Below are positions 1 through 10,824 of a DNA stretch of 64,000 bases, in pieces. The stretch's first letter is position 1, and the number at the start of each line of letters is the position of its first letter. A model generated the notes under the pieces. It saw only the letters and a program-made list of their open reading frames with translations. It did not search any database and was not told the DNA's origin. The position numbers and the translations under genes were made by a program. The stretch comes from Billgrantia sulfidoxydans. Its GTDB lineage: Bacteria > Pseudomonadota > Gammaproteobacteria > Pseudomonadales > Halomonadaceae. The DNA is taken from assembly GCF_017868775.1 (NCBI RefSeq), contig NZ_CP053381.1, forward strand, positions 2,728,001 to 2,792,000, read 5' to 3'.

Positions 1-737
1 TCGCCAACGGCTCCCTGCCAGCCGAAGCGGCCGACGGCACCGGGCGTCCAGCGAAACTCCTGCCCCAGCGCCAGGACCGGGGCGCCGCAAGCCTCGGCGC
101 ACTGGCGAACGCTGTCGGGGAGCTCGCTGCTGCCTAGGACGACGGGATGTCCGCCACGCATGATGCCGGCTTTCTCACGGCCGATTGCGTCGAGGTCGGT
201 GCCGAGAAAGGCGGCATGGTCGAGGGCGATGGTGGTGATGACGGCGACGTCGGCATCGATCACGTTGACCGCATCGAGCCTGCCTCCCAGCCCGACCTCG
301 AGAATGGCGAGGTCGGGGCGGCGGCGGGCAATGGCCCACAGCGCCGCCAGGGTCCCGGCCTCGAAGTAGGTCAGGCTGACAGGATCGTCGGCCAGGCGCG
401 CCGTTTCCACGGCTTCGAAGCCGGAAATGAGCGTGACATCGTCCGCCTCGGCGCCATCGAGCCGCAGCCTTTCGTTGTAGCGCAGCAGGTGCGGCGAGGT
501 GTAGGCGGCGGTGGTGAGGCCATGCGCCCTGGCCAGTGCCTCGATCATGGCGACGGTCGACCCCTTGCCGTTGGTGCCGGCGACGGTGATCACCCGCGTC
601 GCCAGGCGCTGCTCCAGCAGTCCCATGCGGCGGGCCACCTCGGCCACTCGCTCGAGGCCGAGGTCGATGCCCACCGGGTGGATCCGCTCGAGGTAATCAA
701 GCCAGGCGTCCAGCGTACGGGGTGACGGAGAGGTCAT
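1..737 (-). CDS. folC: Bifunctional folylpolyglutamate synthase/dihydrofolate synthase (C-terminus cut by window edge)
   Basis: FolC adds glutamate to dihydropteroate and folates in the cytoplasm, using ATP. About 245 N-terminal residues are present; the rest lies beyond position 1. Translation from the ATG at 737 shows the Mur-ligase P-loop GTNGKGS at residues 54-60, a TSPHL segment, and the ILEVGLGGRLDAVN motif of the central ATP-binding domain. A GTG at 740 is in frame and could also be used. The gene follows accD by 9 bp on the same strand, the arrangement I recall for accD-folC in Pseudomonas. It is the last gene visible in the fimV-to-folC run. Confidence 0.95.
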   Translation of the reverse strand, partial: MTSPSPRTLDAWLDYLERIHPVGIDLGLERVAEVARRMGLLEQRLATRVITVAGTNGKGSTVAMIEALARAHGLTTAAYTSPHLLRYNERLRLDGAEADDVTLISGFEAVETARLADDPVSLTYFEAGTLAALWAIARRRPDLAILEVGLGGRLDAVNVIDADVAVITTIALDHAAFLGTDLDAIGREKAGIMRGGHPVVLGSSELPDSVRQCAEACGAPVLALGQEFRWTPGAVGRFGWQGAVG

Positions 738-746
738 CACGGGCGA

Positions 747-1772
747 TCAGCGCGGCGCATCGGAGCGATCGGCATCCGCGGAGGACGCCGATGGCGAAGC
801 CTCTTCCGGTGCCTCGGGTTCGAAGGCGTCAATGACCTCGCCCTCCTCCGCCGCCGCACGCTCGGCCTCGTCGACCAGGTCCGGTTCCAGGGGCCCGGGA
901 AGCTCCAGGCCCTGCGGAGGCTGGTGGGTGAGCTTGCGCAGCACGGCACCGAGACGGGCACGCATCTCGCTGCGGGTGACGATCATGTCCACCGTGCCAT
1001 GCTCGAGCAGGAACTCGCTGCGCTGGAAGCCCTCCGGCAATTTCTCGCGCACGGTCTGCTCGATCACCCGCGGCCCGGCGAAGCCGATCAGCGCGTTGGG
1101 CTCGGCCACGTTGAGATCGCCGAGCATGGCCAATGATGCCGAGACGCCGCCGAACACCGGGTCGGTCAGCACCGAGATGTAGGGCACGCCGGCCACGCGC
1201 AGGCGTTCCAGCGCCGCCGAGGTCTTGGCCATCTGCATCAGCGAGAACAGCGCTTCCTGCATGCGCGCCCCGCCCGAAGCGGAGAAGCAGACGAAGGGAA
1301 TGCGCTGCTCGAGCGCCAGGGTCGCGGCACGCACGAACTTCTCGCCCACCACGGCCCCCATGGAACCGCCCATGAAGGTGAACTCGAAGGCCACCACGAC
1401 CACCGGCAGGCCGTCCAGGGTGCCACGCATGGCGACCAGCGCGTCCTTCTCGCCGGTCTCCTTCTGCGCCGCACCGAGGCGGTCCTTGTATTTCTTGGAG
1501 TCGCGGAACTTGAGGCGGTCCACCGGCTCCAGGTCGGCCGAAATCTCCTCCCGCCCCTCCTTGTCGAGGAACCAGTCGAGCCGCTTGCGCGCCGTCAGCC
1601 GCAGGTGGTGGTCGCACTTGGGGCAGACGTTGTGATGCTTTTCCAGTTCGGGAAGATAGAGTACCGCCTCGCATTTCGGGCACTTGCGCCACAGGCCGTC
1701 GGGCACGCTGGCCCGCCGGTCCTTGCGCTGAATCCGCCCCATCGAGGGAACAATCTTGTCGAGCCAGCTCAT
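747..1772 (-). CDS. accD: Acetyl-CoA carboxylase carboxyltransferase subunit beta
   Basis: AccD pairs with AccA to transfer the carboxyl group from carboxybiotin to acetyl-CoA, the first committed step of fatty acid synthesis. The N-terminal zinc ribbon is complete (C31, C34, C50, C53). The crotonase-like core carries the [10 protein letters not shown] oxyanion-hole segment. At 341 residues it is longer than the roughly 300-residue E. coli protein. The extra length is an acidic, Ala/Ser-rich tail from about residue 296, with no recognisable domain. It lies 75 bp after trpA and 9 bp before folC on the same strand. Confidence 0.97.
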   Translation of the reverse strand: MSWLDKIVPSMGRIQRKDRRASVPDGLWRKCPKCEAVLYLPELEKHHNVCPKCDHHLRLTARKRLDWFLDKEGREEISADLEPVDRLKFRDSKKYKDRLGAAQKETGEKDALVAMRGTLDGLPVVVVAFEFTFMGGSMGAVVGEKFVRAATLALEQRIPFVCFSASGGARMQEALFSLMQMAKTSAALERLRVAGVPYISVLTDPVFGGVSASLAMLGDLNVAEPNALIGFAGPRVIEQTVREKLPEGFQRSEFLLEHGTVDMIVTRSEMRARLGAVLRKLTHQPPQGLELPGPLEPDLVDEAERAAAEEGEVIDAFEPEAPEEASPSASSADADRSDAPR

Positions 1773-1847
1773 GTCAGAAAGGCTTCCGTATGCTGTTGCG
1801 CCCGGCTGTACCGGGCGTCATGAATCGAATCTCGGGCAAGGGCAAGC

Positions 1848-2666
1848 TCAGCGAGCGGGCAGCGCATCCAGGGCGCGGCGCATCTCCCCGAGTACCGCCT
1901 GGAGCTCGCCGGCAATCGCTTCGGGCCGCTCGGCGTTGTCGGCAATGCGACTGACCAGGGCGCTGCCGACGATGACGCCATCGGCGACCTTGCCGACCTC
2001 GGCGGCCGAGGCGCCGTCGCGGATGCCGAAGCCGACGCACAGCGGCAGCTCGGTCAGTTCACGCAGTGGCGCCAGGTGCTCGGCCACGTCCTCGGCATTG
2101 AGCGTGGCCGCCCCGGTCACGCCCTTGAGCGCGACATAGTAGAGGTAGCCCTCGCCATGGGCGCATATTGTAGCGGCCCGCTCCCGCGAAGTGGTAGGGG
2201 CAACGAGAAAGATAGAGGCCAGGCCGTGCTGCTTGAGCAGCGGGCCGAACTCGTCGGCCTCTTCGGGGGGCATGTCCACGGTCAGCACGCCGTCGATGCC
2301 GGCGGCCGCGGCCTGCTCGGCGAAGGCTTCGAGACCGATGCGCTCGACGGGGTTGAGATAGCCCATCAGCACGATCGGGGTCTGCTCGTCACGCTGGCGG
2401 AATTCGCGCACCATCTCGAACAGATGGGTGAGCCGTACGCCGTGCTCGAGGGCACGCTCACAGGCCTTCTGAATCACTGGCCCATCGGCCATGGGGTCGG
2501 AGAACGGCACTCCCAGCTCGAGCACGTCGGCGCCCGCCTCCACCATGGCATGCATGAACCCAACGGTATGCTGCGGCGCGGGGTCGCCGGCGGTGATGTA
2601 GGGGATCAGCGCGCGGCGCCCCTGGGCCTTGAGCTCGGCAAAGCGTCTGTCGATTCGATTCATCAT
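1848..2666 (-). CDS. trpA: Tryptophan synthase alpha subunit
   Basis: TrpA cleaves indole-3-glycerol phosphate and channels indole to TrpB. The product is 272 residues, normal for the family. Catalytic Glu50 and Asp61 are visible in the [15 protein letters not shown] segment. The trpB stop and the first ATG share one base (TGATGATG), so either of two adjacent ATGs (2666, 2663) can serve as the start. The junction suggests coupled translation, which fits the one-to-one complex of the two subunits. The open frame continues upstream to 2906, but that part is trpB read in another frame. Confidence 0.97.
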   Translation of the reverse strand: MMNRIDRRFAELKAQGRRALIPYITAGDPAPQHTVGFMHAMVEAGADVLELGVPFSDPMADGPVIQKACERALEHGVRLTHLFEMVREFRQRDEQTPIVLMGYLNPVERIGLEAFAEQAAAAGIDGVLTVDMPPEEADEFGPLLKQHGLASIFLVAPTTSRERAATICAHGEGYLYYVALKGVTGAATLNAEDVAEHLAPLRELTELPLCVGFGIRDGASAAEVGKVADGVIVGSALVSRIADNAERPEAIAGELQAVLGEMRRALDALPAR

Positions 2667-3880
2667 CAGAACTCCAGCCCGTCGATCTTGGCGACCGTCA
2701 TGATGTCCTTGTCGCCGCGGCCGGAAAGGTTGACCACGATGTTTTGATCGGGTCGCAGGGTCGGCGCCAGCACCTTGGCATACGCCAGGGCATGGGCCGA
2801 CTCCAGCGCCGGCATGATGCCTTCCACCCGGGTCAGCTCGCGGAACGCCTCGAGCACGGCGTCGTCGTTGGCCGCCACGTACTGCACACGGCCCACATCC
2901 TTCCACAGCGCATGCTCGGGGCCCACGCCCGGATAGTCGAGACCCGCCGAGATCGAATGCGTGTCCGAGACCTGGCCGCCCTCGTCGGACATCAAGTAGG
3001 TACGGTTGCCGTGCAACACGCCGCGCGGCGCGTTGGACGCCAGCGGGGCGGCATGGCGCCCGGTGTCAACGCCGTCGCCTCCTGCCTCGACGCCGTACAT
3101 GGCGACCTCATCATCTTCGACGAAGGGGTAGAACAGGCCCATGGCGTTGGAGCCGCCCCCTACGCAGGCGATCAGCGCATCGGGCAATTTGCCGAACTCT
3201 TCCAGCGACTGGCGGCGCGCCTCGCGGCCGACCACGGCGTTGAAGTCGCGCACCAGCATGGGATAGGGGTGCGGCCCGGCCACGGTGCCGATGATGTAGA
3301 AGGTGTCGTCGACGTTGGTCACCCAGTCGCGCAGCGCCTCGTTCATGGCATCCTTGAGTGTGCGGGTGCCGGACTCCACCGGGATCACGTTGGCCCCGAG
3401 CAGGCGCATGCGGTAGACGTTGAGCTTCTGGCGCTGAACGTCCTCGGCACCCATGTAGACCTCGCACTTCAGCCCCAGGCGCGCCGCGACGGTGGCCGTG
3501 GCCACGCCGTGCTGGCCGGCGCCGGTCTCGGCGATCACCCGCGGCTTGCCGCTCATCTTGGCCAGCAGCGCCTGGCCGATGGTGTTGTTCACCTTGTGCG
3601 CGCCGGTATGGTTGAGGTCTTCGCGCTTGAGCCAGATCCGTGCCCCGCCGAGCTGCTGCGACCATCGCTCCGCATGGTAGAGCGGAGAAGGACGGCCCAC
3701 GTAATGGGCCAGGTCATAGTCGAATTCGGCCTGGAAGTCCGGATCGTCGCGAAGACGCAGGTAGGTCTTCTCCAGATCGTCCAGGGCGAAGCTCAGGGTC
3801 TCCGAGACGAACCGGCCGCCATAGGGGCCGAAGTGGCCGCGGGCGTCCGGCAGTCGGGTCAGGTCACTGAACTTGCTCAC
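2666..3880 (-). CDS. trpB: Tryptophan synthase beta subunit
   Basis: TrpB is the pyridoxal-phosphate enzyme that condenses indole with serine to give tryptophan. The PLP lysine is K96 in HTGAHKVNN, and the phosphate-binding glycine loop GGGSNAMG follows in the middle of the chain. I chose the GTG at 3880 (404 residues, the usual length) because a GAGG ribosome-binding site lies just upstream and the product begins [12 protein letters not shown] as homologues do. An upstream ATG at 3907 is in frame but would add nine atypical residues. It forms a biosynthetic unit with trpF and trpA. Confidence 0.97.
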   Translation of the reverse strand: MSKFSDLTRLPDARGHFGPYGGRFVSETLSFALDDLEKTYLRLRDDPDFQAEFDYDLAHYVGRPSPLYHAERWSQQLGGARIWLKREDLNHTGAHKVNNTIGQALLAKMSGKPRVIAETGAGQHGVATATVAARLGLKCEVYMGAEDVQRQKLNVYRMRLLGANVIPVESGTRTLKDAMNEALRDWVTNVDDTFYIIGTVAGPHPYPMLVRDFNAVVGREARRQSLEEFGKLPDALIACVGGGSNAMGLFYPFVEDDEVAMYGVEAGGDGVDTGRHAAPLASNAPRGVLHGNRTYLMSDEGGQVSDTHSISAGLDYPGVGPEHALWKDVGRVQYVAANDDAVLEAFRELTRVEGIMPALESAHALAYAKVLAPTLRPDQNIVVNLSGRGDKDIMTVAKIDGLEF

Positions 3881-3943
3881 TAAAGACACCTCATAGGGTC
3901 GCCACAAGGGACAGGGATTGAGTCGGGCTTGGGCAGGGAGTCA

Positions 3944-4582
3944 TCATGCCGGGCGCTTGCGATCCGCCTCGGCCACCGCCGCGGCGAACGCCGACAGCTG
4001 GCCGGGATCCTTGACACCGGGTTCGGCTTCCACTCCGCCGGAAACGTCCACCGCGAAGGGGCGCACGCGCTCAATGGCGCCGGCCACGTTGTCCGGGGTC
4101 AGCCCACCCGCGAGAATAACAGGTTTTGCCAGGCTTGCGGGGATTCGCGACCAGTCGAAGGTCTCGCCGGTACCGCCCGGCACCCCCGGGCGATAGGCAT
4201 CCAGCAGCAGCGCCTGGGCGCCATCATAGGCCGCGGCGGCGGCGTGCAGATCGAGATCGTCACGCATGCGCAGCGCCTTGATCCATGGACGGCCGAACTG
4301 CGCGCAAAAGGACGGCGTCTCATCACCATGGAACTGCAGCAGGTCGAGGTGACGGCTGGCCCTCTGGACGAACTCCGGCGAGGCATCGACGAACAATCCC
4401 ACCCGCGTGACGAAGGCCGGCACCTGGGCTGCCAATGCGGCAAGACGCGCCTCGTCGACGCAGCGCTTGCTGCCCGGCCACAGCACGAACCCCAACGCAT
4501 CGGCACCGGCGGCCACGGCATCGGCCACGTCCCGTTCGCGGGTCAGGCCACAGAATTTGATGCGAGTGCGGGATGGCGTCAT
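3944..4582 (-). CDS. trpF: Phosphoribosylanthranilate isomerase
   Basis: TrpF converts N-(5'-phosphoribosyl)anthranilate to the carboxyphenylamino-deoxyribulose phosphate, the step before indole-glycerol phosphate formation. It is a 212-residue TIM barrel with the N-terminal RIKFCGLT strand (general-base C11), the LLLDAY acid segment and the C-terminal DVSGGVE phosphate-binding motif. The ATG at 4582 overlaps the truA stop in an ATGA junction, so I reject the longer frame that begins inside truA. This stand-alone TrpF matches the Pseudomonas type rather than the E. coli TrpC-F fusion. Confidence 0.96.
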   Translation of the reverse strand: MTPSRTRIKFCGLTRERDVADAVAAGADALGFVLWPGSKRCVDEARLAALAAQVPAFVTRVGLFVDASPEFVQRASRHLDLLQFHGDETPSFCAQFGRPWIKALRMRDDLDLHAAAAAYDGAQALLLDAYRPGVPGGTGETFDWSRIPASLAKPVILAGGLTPDNVAGAIERVRPFAVDVSGGVEAEPGVKDPGQLSAFAAAVAEADRKRPA

Positions 4583-5523
4583 GACTTCCCCTCCTCCACC
4601 TCGGGTACACCGCTCGTCGACTCGGCGACGGGTCGGCCTCGGCGAAATTCGACCATGGGGCACGCCGGCAGTTCGCGCTCGCCGGTCCACTCGCCCAGGA
4701 AGGCCAGCAGGTTCGGACCCAGCGGCTCGCGCGGCAGGCCCCAGGTCTCATCGTAGAGGGAGTCGACGAAGTGTAGACCGCAGGCCGGCGCGGTGACGTC
4801 GGAGAGCGTACGGTCCTTCAGCGCCAGCAGCCCGGCCAGGTAGTCGTCGCCCCGCTCGCCGCGCCCCACGGTGACCAGGGCGCCGACGATGTTGCGGATC
4901 ATGTGATGCAGGAAGGCATTGCCCTGCACGTCGATCACCACCAGCGGCCCGTGCCGATGCACCTCGATGAAGTGCAGGTGGCGCCAGGGCGTCTTCGATT
5001 GGCAGCCCGCCGCGCGGAAGCTGGAGAAGTCGTGCTCGCCGACCAGCGCCTGGGCCGCACGATGCATGGCATCGGCATCGAGCGGATCGCGACACCAGGT
5101 GACGTTGGCGCGCTCCAGGACCGGTCGGCTCGGCTGGTTGAGGATGACGTAACGGTAGCGACGCGCCAGCGCCTTGAAGCGGGCGTGGAAATCCTCGGGC
5201 ACCTCGCACACCCAGCGCACCGCGACATCGCGCGCCAGGTTGGCGTTGACGCCGAAGACCCAGGCCTTCTGCGAACGGGGCGCGGGCGCGTCGAAGTGGA
5301 CGATCTGGCGCGTGGCGTGCACGCCGGAATCGGTGCGCCCACTGGCATGGACGGTCACCGGCCGGCTTGCCACCTTGGCGAGCGCCCGCTCCAGCTCGGC
5401 CTGGACCGAGGGGGCATGCTTGAGGCGTTGCCAGCCACAGTAGGCGCTGCCGTCGTATTCCACCCCCAGGGCCAGGCGGCCGCTCAGGGGGTGGCGATCG
5501 TCAAGAGGTCGAAACAGGGTCAT
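4579..5523 (-). CDS. truA: tRNA pseudouridine(38-40) synthase
   Basis: TruA makes pseudouridine at positions 38-40 of the tRNA anticodon arm. The catalytic aspartate is D65 in GRTDSGVHA, and the [13 protein letters not shown] strand is typical of the family. At 314 residues it is longer than the 270-residue E. coli enzyme, with most of the difference in a C-terminal tail. It starts 7 bp after the fimV stop and overlaps trpF by 4 bp, so it sits inside the fimV-truA-trpF transcription unit that I recall from Pseudomonas. Pseudouridylation at these positions affects reading of the his and leu attenuators in enterics; no such link is visible here. Confidence 0.96.
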   Translation of the reverse strand: MTLFRPLDDRHPLSGRLALGVEYDGSAYCGWQRLKHAPSVQAELERALAKVASRPVTVHASGRTDSGVHATRQIVHFDAPAPRSQKAWVFGVNANLARDVAVRWVCEVPEDFHARFKALARRYRYVILNQPSRPVLERANVTWCRDPLDADAMHRAAQALVGEHDFSSFRAAGCQSKTPWRHLHFIEVHRHGPLVVIDVQGNAFLHHMIRNIVGALVTVGRGERGDDYLAGLLALKDRTLSDVTAPACGLHFVDSLYDETWGLPREPLGPNLLAFLGEWTGERELPACPMVEFRRGRPVAESTSGVPEVEEGKS

Positions 5524-5530
5524 GCCGCCA

Positions 5531-8134
5531 TCAGAGTCGGTAGTGAGTGAACAGATCCTGGGCCTCGCTGCGCACCTGCGGATCGCTGGCGTCCTTCAAC
5601 AGCCGCTGAAGCAGCGGACGGGCCCGCTCCGCGTCACCGCTCTCGAGCAGGTGACGGGCCCGCTGCAGATCGTCACGTCCGCCGGCCTCGCCCAGGACGA
5701 CACCATTATCGCGGTCCAGCGGCGGGAAGGCCACCTCCTCCACCTCCCATTCGGCTTCGCCGGCCTCCCCGGCCGCCGGGGCACTCGGGCGCGACGATGG
5801 TTCCGCCTCCGGCCCGGCGCCGCGAGCCGCGTCCATCCGCGGGAATTCGACGCTGGGCTGCATCGGCGTCTCTTCGCGCGACGGCGGGTCCGGGTCCAGC
5901 GCGGGAGGCTGGTAGTCGATCGTGCGCCACTCCAACGATTCACCGCGCTCATCCGCCGGGGTGGGCCCCTTGCCACCGCCTGGCGGTGCCTCGTCATCGG
6001 GCGAGCTTGGCGTTACGCCCGGCTCCTCGGCCCGCAGTGGCTCTCCCTGTGCCGACGATGCATCCTCGCGCCCGGCCAGCTCGCTGCGGGGGGCGTCGAG
6101 CGGCTCCCGCTCGGCCGGCAACGGCGCTTCCTGCCGCCCCACTGCGGGCGCCAGCGACTCACCCCCCGCGGCGGCGGCGGTGCGCGGCGGCTCGGCCCTG
6201 TTCGCAAGGGAATCGGGATCGGGCGCAGCGGGCTGAAGCTTGGCCAGCAACCGCCCCGCTTCGGCCACCAGGGCGGAGTCGCCGGTCTCGGCCAACCGCT
6301 GAGCCTCGCGCTCGGCCGCCTGCCGGTCACCCTGCTCCACGTGAACGTTGAGCAGTTTCAGGCGCAGGTCATGGCGCTCGGGTTCACGGGCCAGGCCCGC
6401 CTCAAGCATCTCCCTGGCCTGATCGTAGCGCCCATAGGCCATGAAGATATCCGCTTCGCTGATCGCTTCGGCCTGGGGCATGGTGGCGCGAGGCAGCTCT
6501 TCCCGATGAGTCTCCGGCTCATCCAGGCTCATGCCCGCCGTGGCGAGCGGGGCCGGACCGGCGGCGGTCCCTGGCGGCACCGCGACGTGGTCGGAGGGAG
6601 GCATGCCGTGGACCATGTTGGGCATTGCGCTACCTCCCGACGCGGGGGCGGCGTCGCGGCGCTGGCGGCGGCGCACCCACAGCCAGAGCCCCAGCAGAGC
6701 CGCCAGCCCGGCGCCGCCCAACAGCAGGTTGCGGTCGACATCGACCGGATATGCCGCCCCCCACCAGGGCGACTCGCCCGGCTCGTCCTCCTCGGCCTGT
6801 ACTACCGCCCCGCCGCTGCCAACCTGCACTGCAGCCTGGTTACTGGCCAGCAGCGCCGCCAACTGCTCGCGCATGGCCTCGACCTCGTCGCGCAAATTAC
6901 CAAGCTCGTGCTGCAGGGCGTCGCGCTCGGTCTGTACCGCTTCCAGCGCCGCGCGGCTCTCCTGCCAGCGCCGCTCGAGCAGCGCGAAGCGCGGGTCGTC
7001 CTGTGCCAAGGCCAGCTCGCCAGCCCCCAGCGTTGCCAACACGTCGGCATCGAGCCAGCCTTCGGCGCGCCCGCCCTCCTCACCGGCGTTCGCTGCCGCC
7101 CGGTCGCGCTCCACGGCAGCGCCCATGGCGGACTCGGCGGCCAGCTCCTCGTCGCTGAGCAGGGTCAGGCGCGGCGCGGGAAGGGCCGCCTCGGCAGCCA
7201 TGCCCTGCTCGCTCGCTGTCGATTCGCCCGGCGTGCCGGAAGGCTCGGCGATCGCCTGCGCAACGGACATCGCGGCAGCCTCGAGCTCGCCGCCCGCCGC
7301 TACCCGAGCCCCCAGGGGGACGCGAGCCGGCGCACCGTTGCCGCGACTTGCCCAGGTCTGGTTCATGGCCTGCACCATCTGGGAAGCCTCTTGTGCGGAG
7401 CGCGCCGCAATGGCCTCCCGGGACGGCACGGTCAGCGTGTAGCCGGCCCGCATGGCGTTGATGTTGCCTGACGGGAACGCATCGGGATTGGCCTCGACCA
7501 GCGCCACCATCATCTGGTCCATGCTGACCCCGGCATCGGGACGCAGCCTGCTGGCCACCGACCAGAGGGTATCGCCACTGCCGACCCAGGCGCGTTCTTC
7601 CGCGCTGTTCCGCTCTCCTGCCGGTGCAGCGGATAAGCCTGAGGCGTCGGGCTCGGCATCGGCCACCTGCGCTTCGGCGGCGGATCGTGCCGCGGGGACA
7701 GGCTGACGACTCGAGCCGCTCACCAGTACCGGCATGCGATCGTAATCGGGAGGGTCGAGCAGCAGCGTCACCTCGCGCAGTTGGCGCCCTGACGGCCAAT
7801 CGAAGCGCAGCAGCAAGTCCATCCAGGGCTCCCGCACCGCCCTTTCGCTCGAGAGACTCACGACCCACTGGCCCTGACGCACTTCCACGTCGGCCCGCAC
7901 GCTGGCCGCCAGCGGCGTGCGCGAGAGGCCCGCAGATTCGAACTCCCGGGCCCCGGCCACGCTGACACGCAGCCGCTCGGGATCGAGCCCGTCCGTATCG
8001 GTGAGCGGAATGACGGCACGCAGCGGTGCATTGAGCGGGGAACGCACCTGAGCCTCCCCCACGCCCAGCGCCAGCGCCTGTGGGCCAGCGGCCGACAGTG
8101 CCAGCAGCATGGCGTATGTCAACTTGCGTTTCAT
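5531..8134 (-). CDS. fimV: FimV-like LysM/TPR peptidoglycan-binding inner-membrane protein
   Basis: FimV/HubP family proteins mark cell poles and help assemble type IV pili and type II secretion systems. The 867-residue product has a signal peptide (cleavage after ALA at about 22), a LysM domain at about 183-238, a coiled coil at about 388-432, a single membrane helix at about 469-488 followed by basic residues, a long acidic low-complexity cytoplasmic region, and a C-terminal FimV helical motif at about 820-867. I chose the ATG at 8134 because a GGGAG ribosome-binding site precedes it and the signal peptide follows it directly. No other pilus gene is nearby except the lone GspE/PilB-type ATPase at 43-44.6 kb. 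Confidence 0.9.
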   Translation of the reverse strand: MKRKLTYAMLLALSAAGPQALALGVGEAQVRSPLNAPLRAVIPLTDTDGLDPERLRVSVAGAREFESAGLSRTPLAASVRADVEVRQGQWVVSLSSERAVREPWMDLLLRFDWPSGRQLREVTLLLDPPDYDRMPVLVSGSSRQPVPAARSAAEAQVADAEPDASGLSAAPAGERNSAEERAWVGSGDTLWSVASRLRPDAGVSMDQMMVALVEANPDAFPSGNINAMRAGYTLTVPSREAIAARSAQEASQMVQAMNQTWASRGNGAPARVPLGARVAAGGELEAAAMSVAQAIAEPSGTPGESTASEQGMAAEAALPAPRLTLLSDEELAAESAMGAAVERDRAAANAGEEGGRAEGWLDADVLATLGAGELALAQDDPRFALLERRWQESRAALEAVQTERDALQHELGNLRDEVEAMREQLAALLASNQAAVQVGSGGAVVQAEEDEPGESPWWGAAYPVDVDRNLLLGGAGLAALLGLWLWVRRRQRRDAAPASGGSAMPNMVHGMPPSDHVAVPPGTAAGPAPLATAGMSLDEPETHREELPRATMPQAEAISEADIFMAYGRYDQAREMLEAGLAREPERHDLRLKLLNVHVEQGDRQAAEREAQRLAETGDSALVAEAGRLLAKLQPAAPDPDSLANRAEPPRTAAAAGGESLAPAVGRQEAPLPAEREPLDAPRSELAGREDASSAQGEPLRAEEPGVTPSSPDDEAPPGGGKGPTPADERGESLEWRTIDYQPPALDPDPPSREETPMQPSVEFPRMDAARGAGPEAEPSSRPSAPAAGEAGEAEWEVEEVAFPPLDRDNGVVLGEAGGRDDLQRARHLLESGDAERARPLLQRLLKDASDPQVRSEAQDLFTHYRL

Positions 8135-8182
8135 GGAGCTCCCTTGCCTTGCTCGCTTGCCTGATAAGGCGTCCGGTTCTAT

Positions 8183-8197
8183 TGAAGCCACGCTTCA
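8183..8197. promoter_or_regulatory. Perfect 6-bp dyad upstream of fimV
   Basis: TGAAGC-CAC-GCTTCA is a perfect inverted repeat 49 bp upstream of the fimV start. It could be an operator or a small hairpin in the leader. No regulator is assigned and no convincing -35/-10 pair is visible around it. Confidence 0.3.
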
Positions 8198-8273
8198 GAC
8201 CGCTGATGAATATGTACCATATCCCTGTACGCCCTGCTTCCACGCCAGCCAAGGCCAATCTCAGCCCCACGCA

Positions 8274-8303
8274 AAACGGGGCATCTCCCGCAGGAGATGC
8301 CCC
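8274..8303 (-). terminator. Rho-independent terminator of asd
   Basis: An 11-bp perfect stem (GGGGCATCTCC paired with GGAGATGCCCC, 4-nt loop, 8278-8303) lies just beyond the asd stop. On the minus strand it is followed by GTTTTGC. It separates asd from fimV, so fimV probably has its own promoter in 8135-8273. Confidence 0.8.
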
Positions 8304-8325
8304 GTCAACGGCACTGCAACGAGAA

Positions 8326-9438
8326 TTACTGCTCGCGCAAGATCTTCAACATGCGCTTGAGCGGTTCGGCGGCACCCCACAGCAGCTGGTCGCCGACGGT
8401 GAAGGCCGAGAGATATTCGCCGCCCATGTTCATCTTGCGCAGGCGGCCCACCGGAACGTTCAGGGTACCGGTGACGGCAGCCGGCGTCAGCCCGGCAATG
8501 GTGGCTTCCTTGTCGTTCGGAATCACCTTGACCCACTCGTTGTGCTTGGCGATGCGCTCCTCGATTTCATCTATCGGCACATCTTTCTTCAACTTGATGG
8601 TGAAAGCCTGGCTGTGCGAGCGCATGGCGCCGATGCGTACGCACAGGCCATCGATCGGGACCGGGTTGGACTGCAGGCCGAGGATCTTGTTGCTCTCGAC
8701 GCTACCCTTCCACTCCTCGCGGCTCTGGCCGTTGTCGAGCTTGGTGTCGATCCACGGCAGCAGGCTACCGGCCAGCGGCGCGGTGAAGTTCTCGATCGGA
8801 AAGTCCTGCCCCTTCATGGCCGCCGCCACCTTGCGGTCGATGTCGAGGATCGCACTGGAGGGGTTGTCGAGCTCGCTCTGGACCACGTCGCGCAGCGCGC
8901 CCATCTGGTTGAGCAGCTCGCGCATGTGCTTGGCGCCGGAACCGGAGGCGGCCTGATAGGTCATGGAGGTCATCCATTCGATCAGGTCGGCCTCGAACAG
9001 CCCTCCCAGGCCCATCAGCATCAGGCTGACGGTGCAGTTGCCGCCGACGAAGGTCCTGGCGCCTCGGGCCAACTGGGCGTCGATGACGTGACGGTTGACC
9101 GGATCGAGCACGATGGTCGCCTCGTCCTCCATGCGCAGGGTGCTCGCGGCATCGATCCAGTAGCCCTTCCAGCCACTGCCGCGCAGATCGCCGTAGACCT
9201 GCTTGGTGTAGTCGCCGCCCTGGCAGGTGATGACCACGTCGAGCGCCTTGAGCGCCTCGATGTCGGTGGCATCCTTCAGCGGAGGCACGTCCACGCCGAT
9301 GTCGGGGCCGGGCTGACCGACCTGGGAGGTGGTGAAGAAGATCGGCTCGATGCCGTCGAAGTCCCCATCCTCCTGCATGCGCTGCATGAGCACGGAGCCC
9401 ACCATGCCACGCCATCCGACGAAACCGACTTTCAACAT
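8326..9438 (-). CDS. asd: Aspartate-semialdehyde dehydrogenase
   Basis: Asd reduces aspartyl phosphate to aspartate semialdehyde with NADPH, supplying the Lys/diaminopimelate, Met and Thr pathways. The N-terminal [16 protein letters not shown]-binding loop is present, and the catalytic cysteine is C135 in GGNCTVSL, the same position as in E. coli. The 370-residue length fits the gammaproteobacterial form. The ATG at 9438 has an AGGAGG site just upstream, which rules out the frame extension to 9468. It lies between leuB and fimV, the order I recall in Pseudomonas. Confidence 0.97.
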   Translation of the reverse strand: MLKVGFVGWRGMVGSVLMQRMQEDGDFDGIEPIFFTTSQVGQPGPDIGVDVPPLKDATDIEALKALDVVITCQGGDYTKQVYGDLRGSGWKGYWIDAASTLRMEDEATIVLDPVNRHVIDAQLARGARTFVGGNCTVSLMLMGLGGLFEADLIEWMTSMTYQAASGSGAKHMRELLNQMGALRDVVQSELDNPSSAILDIDRKVAAAMKGQDFPIENFTAPLAGSLLPWIDTKLDNGQSREEWKGSVESNKILGLQSNPVPIDGLCVRIGAMRSHSQAFTIKLKKDVPIDEIEERIAKHNEWVKVIPNDKEATIAGLTPAAVTGTLNVPVGRLRKMNMGGEYLSAFTVGDQLLWGAAEPLKRMLKILREQ

Positions 9439-9469
9439 GTGAAGTCCTCCTGGAAAGAATGAGGCCAAT

Positions 9470-9475
9470 AGTATA
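9470..9475 (-). promoter_or_regulatory. Possible -10 box of asd
   Basis: TATACT, read on the minus strand, lies 32 bp upstream of the asd ATG, at a suitable distance for a short leader. The hexamer 17 bp further upstream (CTGCGA) is a poor -35 match and lies inside a GC-rich hairpin, so the promoter call is tentative. Confidence 0.35.
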
Positions 9476-9480
9476 CACGA

Positions 9481-9511
9481 CCCGGGCCCACCTCGCAGGC
9501 GAGCCCGGGCC
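9481..9511 (-). terminator. GC-rich stem-loop between leuB and asd
   Basis: A CCCGGG/CCCGGG-ended inverted repeat with an inner CTCGC/GCGAG pairing lies 29 bp past the leuB stop. It lacks a T-run on the minus strand, so it may be a weak terminator of leuCDB, or simply a fold just ahead of the asd -10 box. Confidence 0.35.
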
Positions 9512-9540
9512 AGGATAACGGCAATGGTATGCGGTGGCGT

Positions 9541-10623
<1,083 letters not shown>

Positions 10624-10655
10624 TGTTTCCTTGGTTGACTACCGCCGTCGCAAGC

Positions 10656-10741
10656 GGGGCGCCGGGGGCAGGCCGAAGAGGAGGTCTTTTGCCATGGATG
10701 GCAAAAGTAGCGCCCAGGGATGGGTTCACAGCGCCTCCTCG
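10656..10741. repeat. 86-bp interspersed repeat, copy 1
   Basis: This element matches 13042-13127 at 83 of 86 positions in the same orientation. The core is TTTTGCCAT-GG-ATGGCAAAA, a 9-bp perfect stem. Outer arms GAGGAGG/CCTCCTC can pair, and GGGCGC/GCGCCC segments give a further pairing option. It lies between leuD and leuB. One frame reads AMDGKSSAQGWVHSAS, and the opposite strand also has open frames, but both seem to be by-products of the structure. No transposase or target duplication was seen. Confidence 0.85.
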
Positions 10742-10751
10742 CAGGCCTGCC

Positions 10752-10799
10752 GCCGGATCAGCCCCGCGGGGCGCCGAGGGCAAGCCGGATCAGCCCCGC
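10752..10799. repeat. Tandem 16-bp direct repeat and partial copy of the 86-bp element
   Basis: GCCGGATCAGCCCCGC occurs at 10752-10767 and again at 10784-10799, a 32-bp period. The stretch between them (GGGGCGCCGAGGGCAAGCC) resembles the first 19 bases of the 86-bp repeat, so this looks like a truncated second unit next to copy 1. Confidence 0.6.
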
Positions 10800-10824
10800 A
10801 TTTCCGACGGTAGAGCTGGAAGTG

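Noticed and set aside
5522..7471. 649-codon plus-strand frame antisense to fimV
   Set aside because: Arg/Pro/Gly-rich translation typical of the complement of a GC-rich gene.
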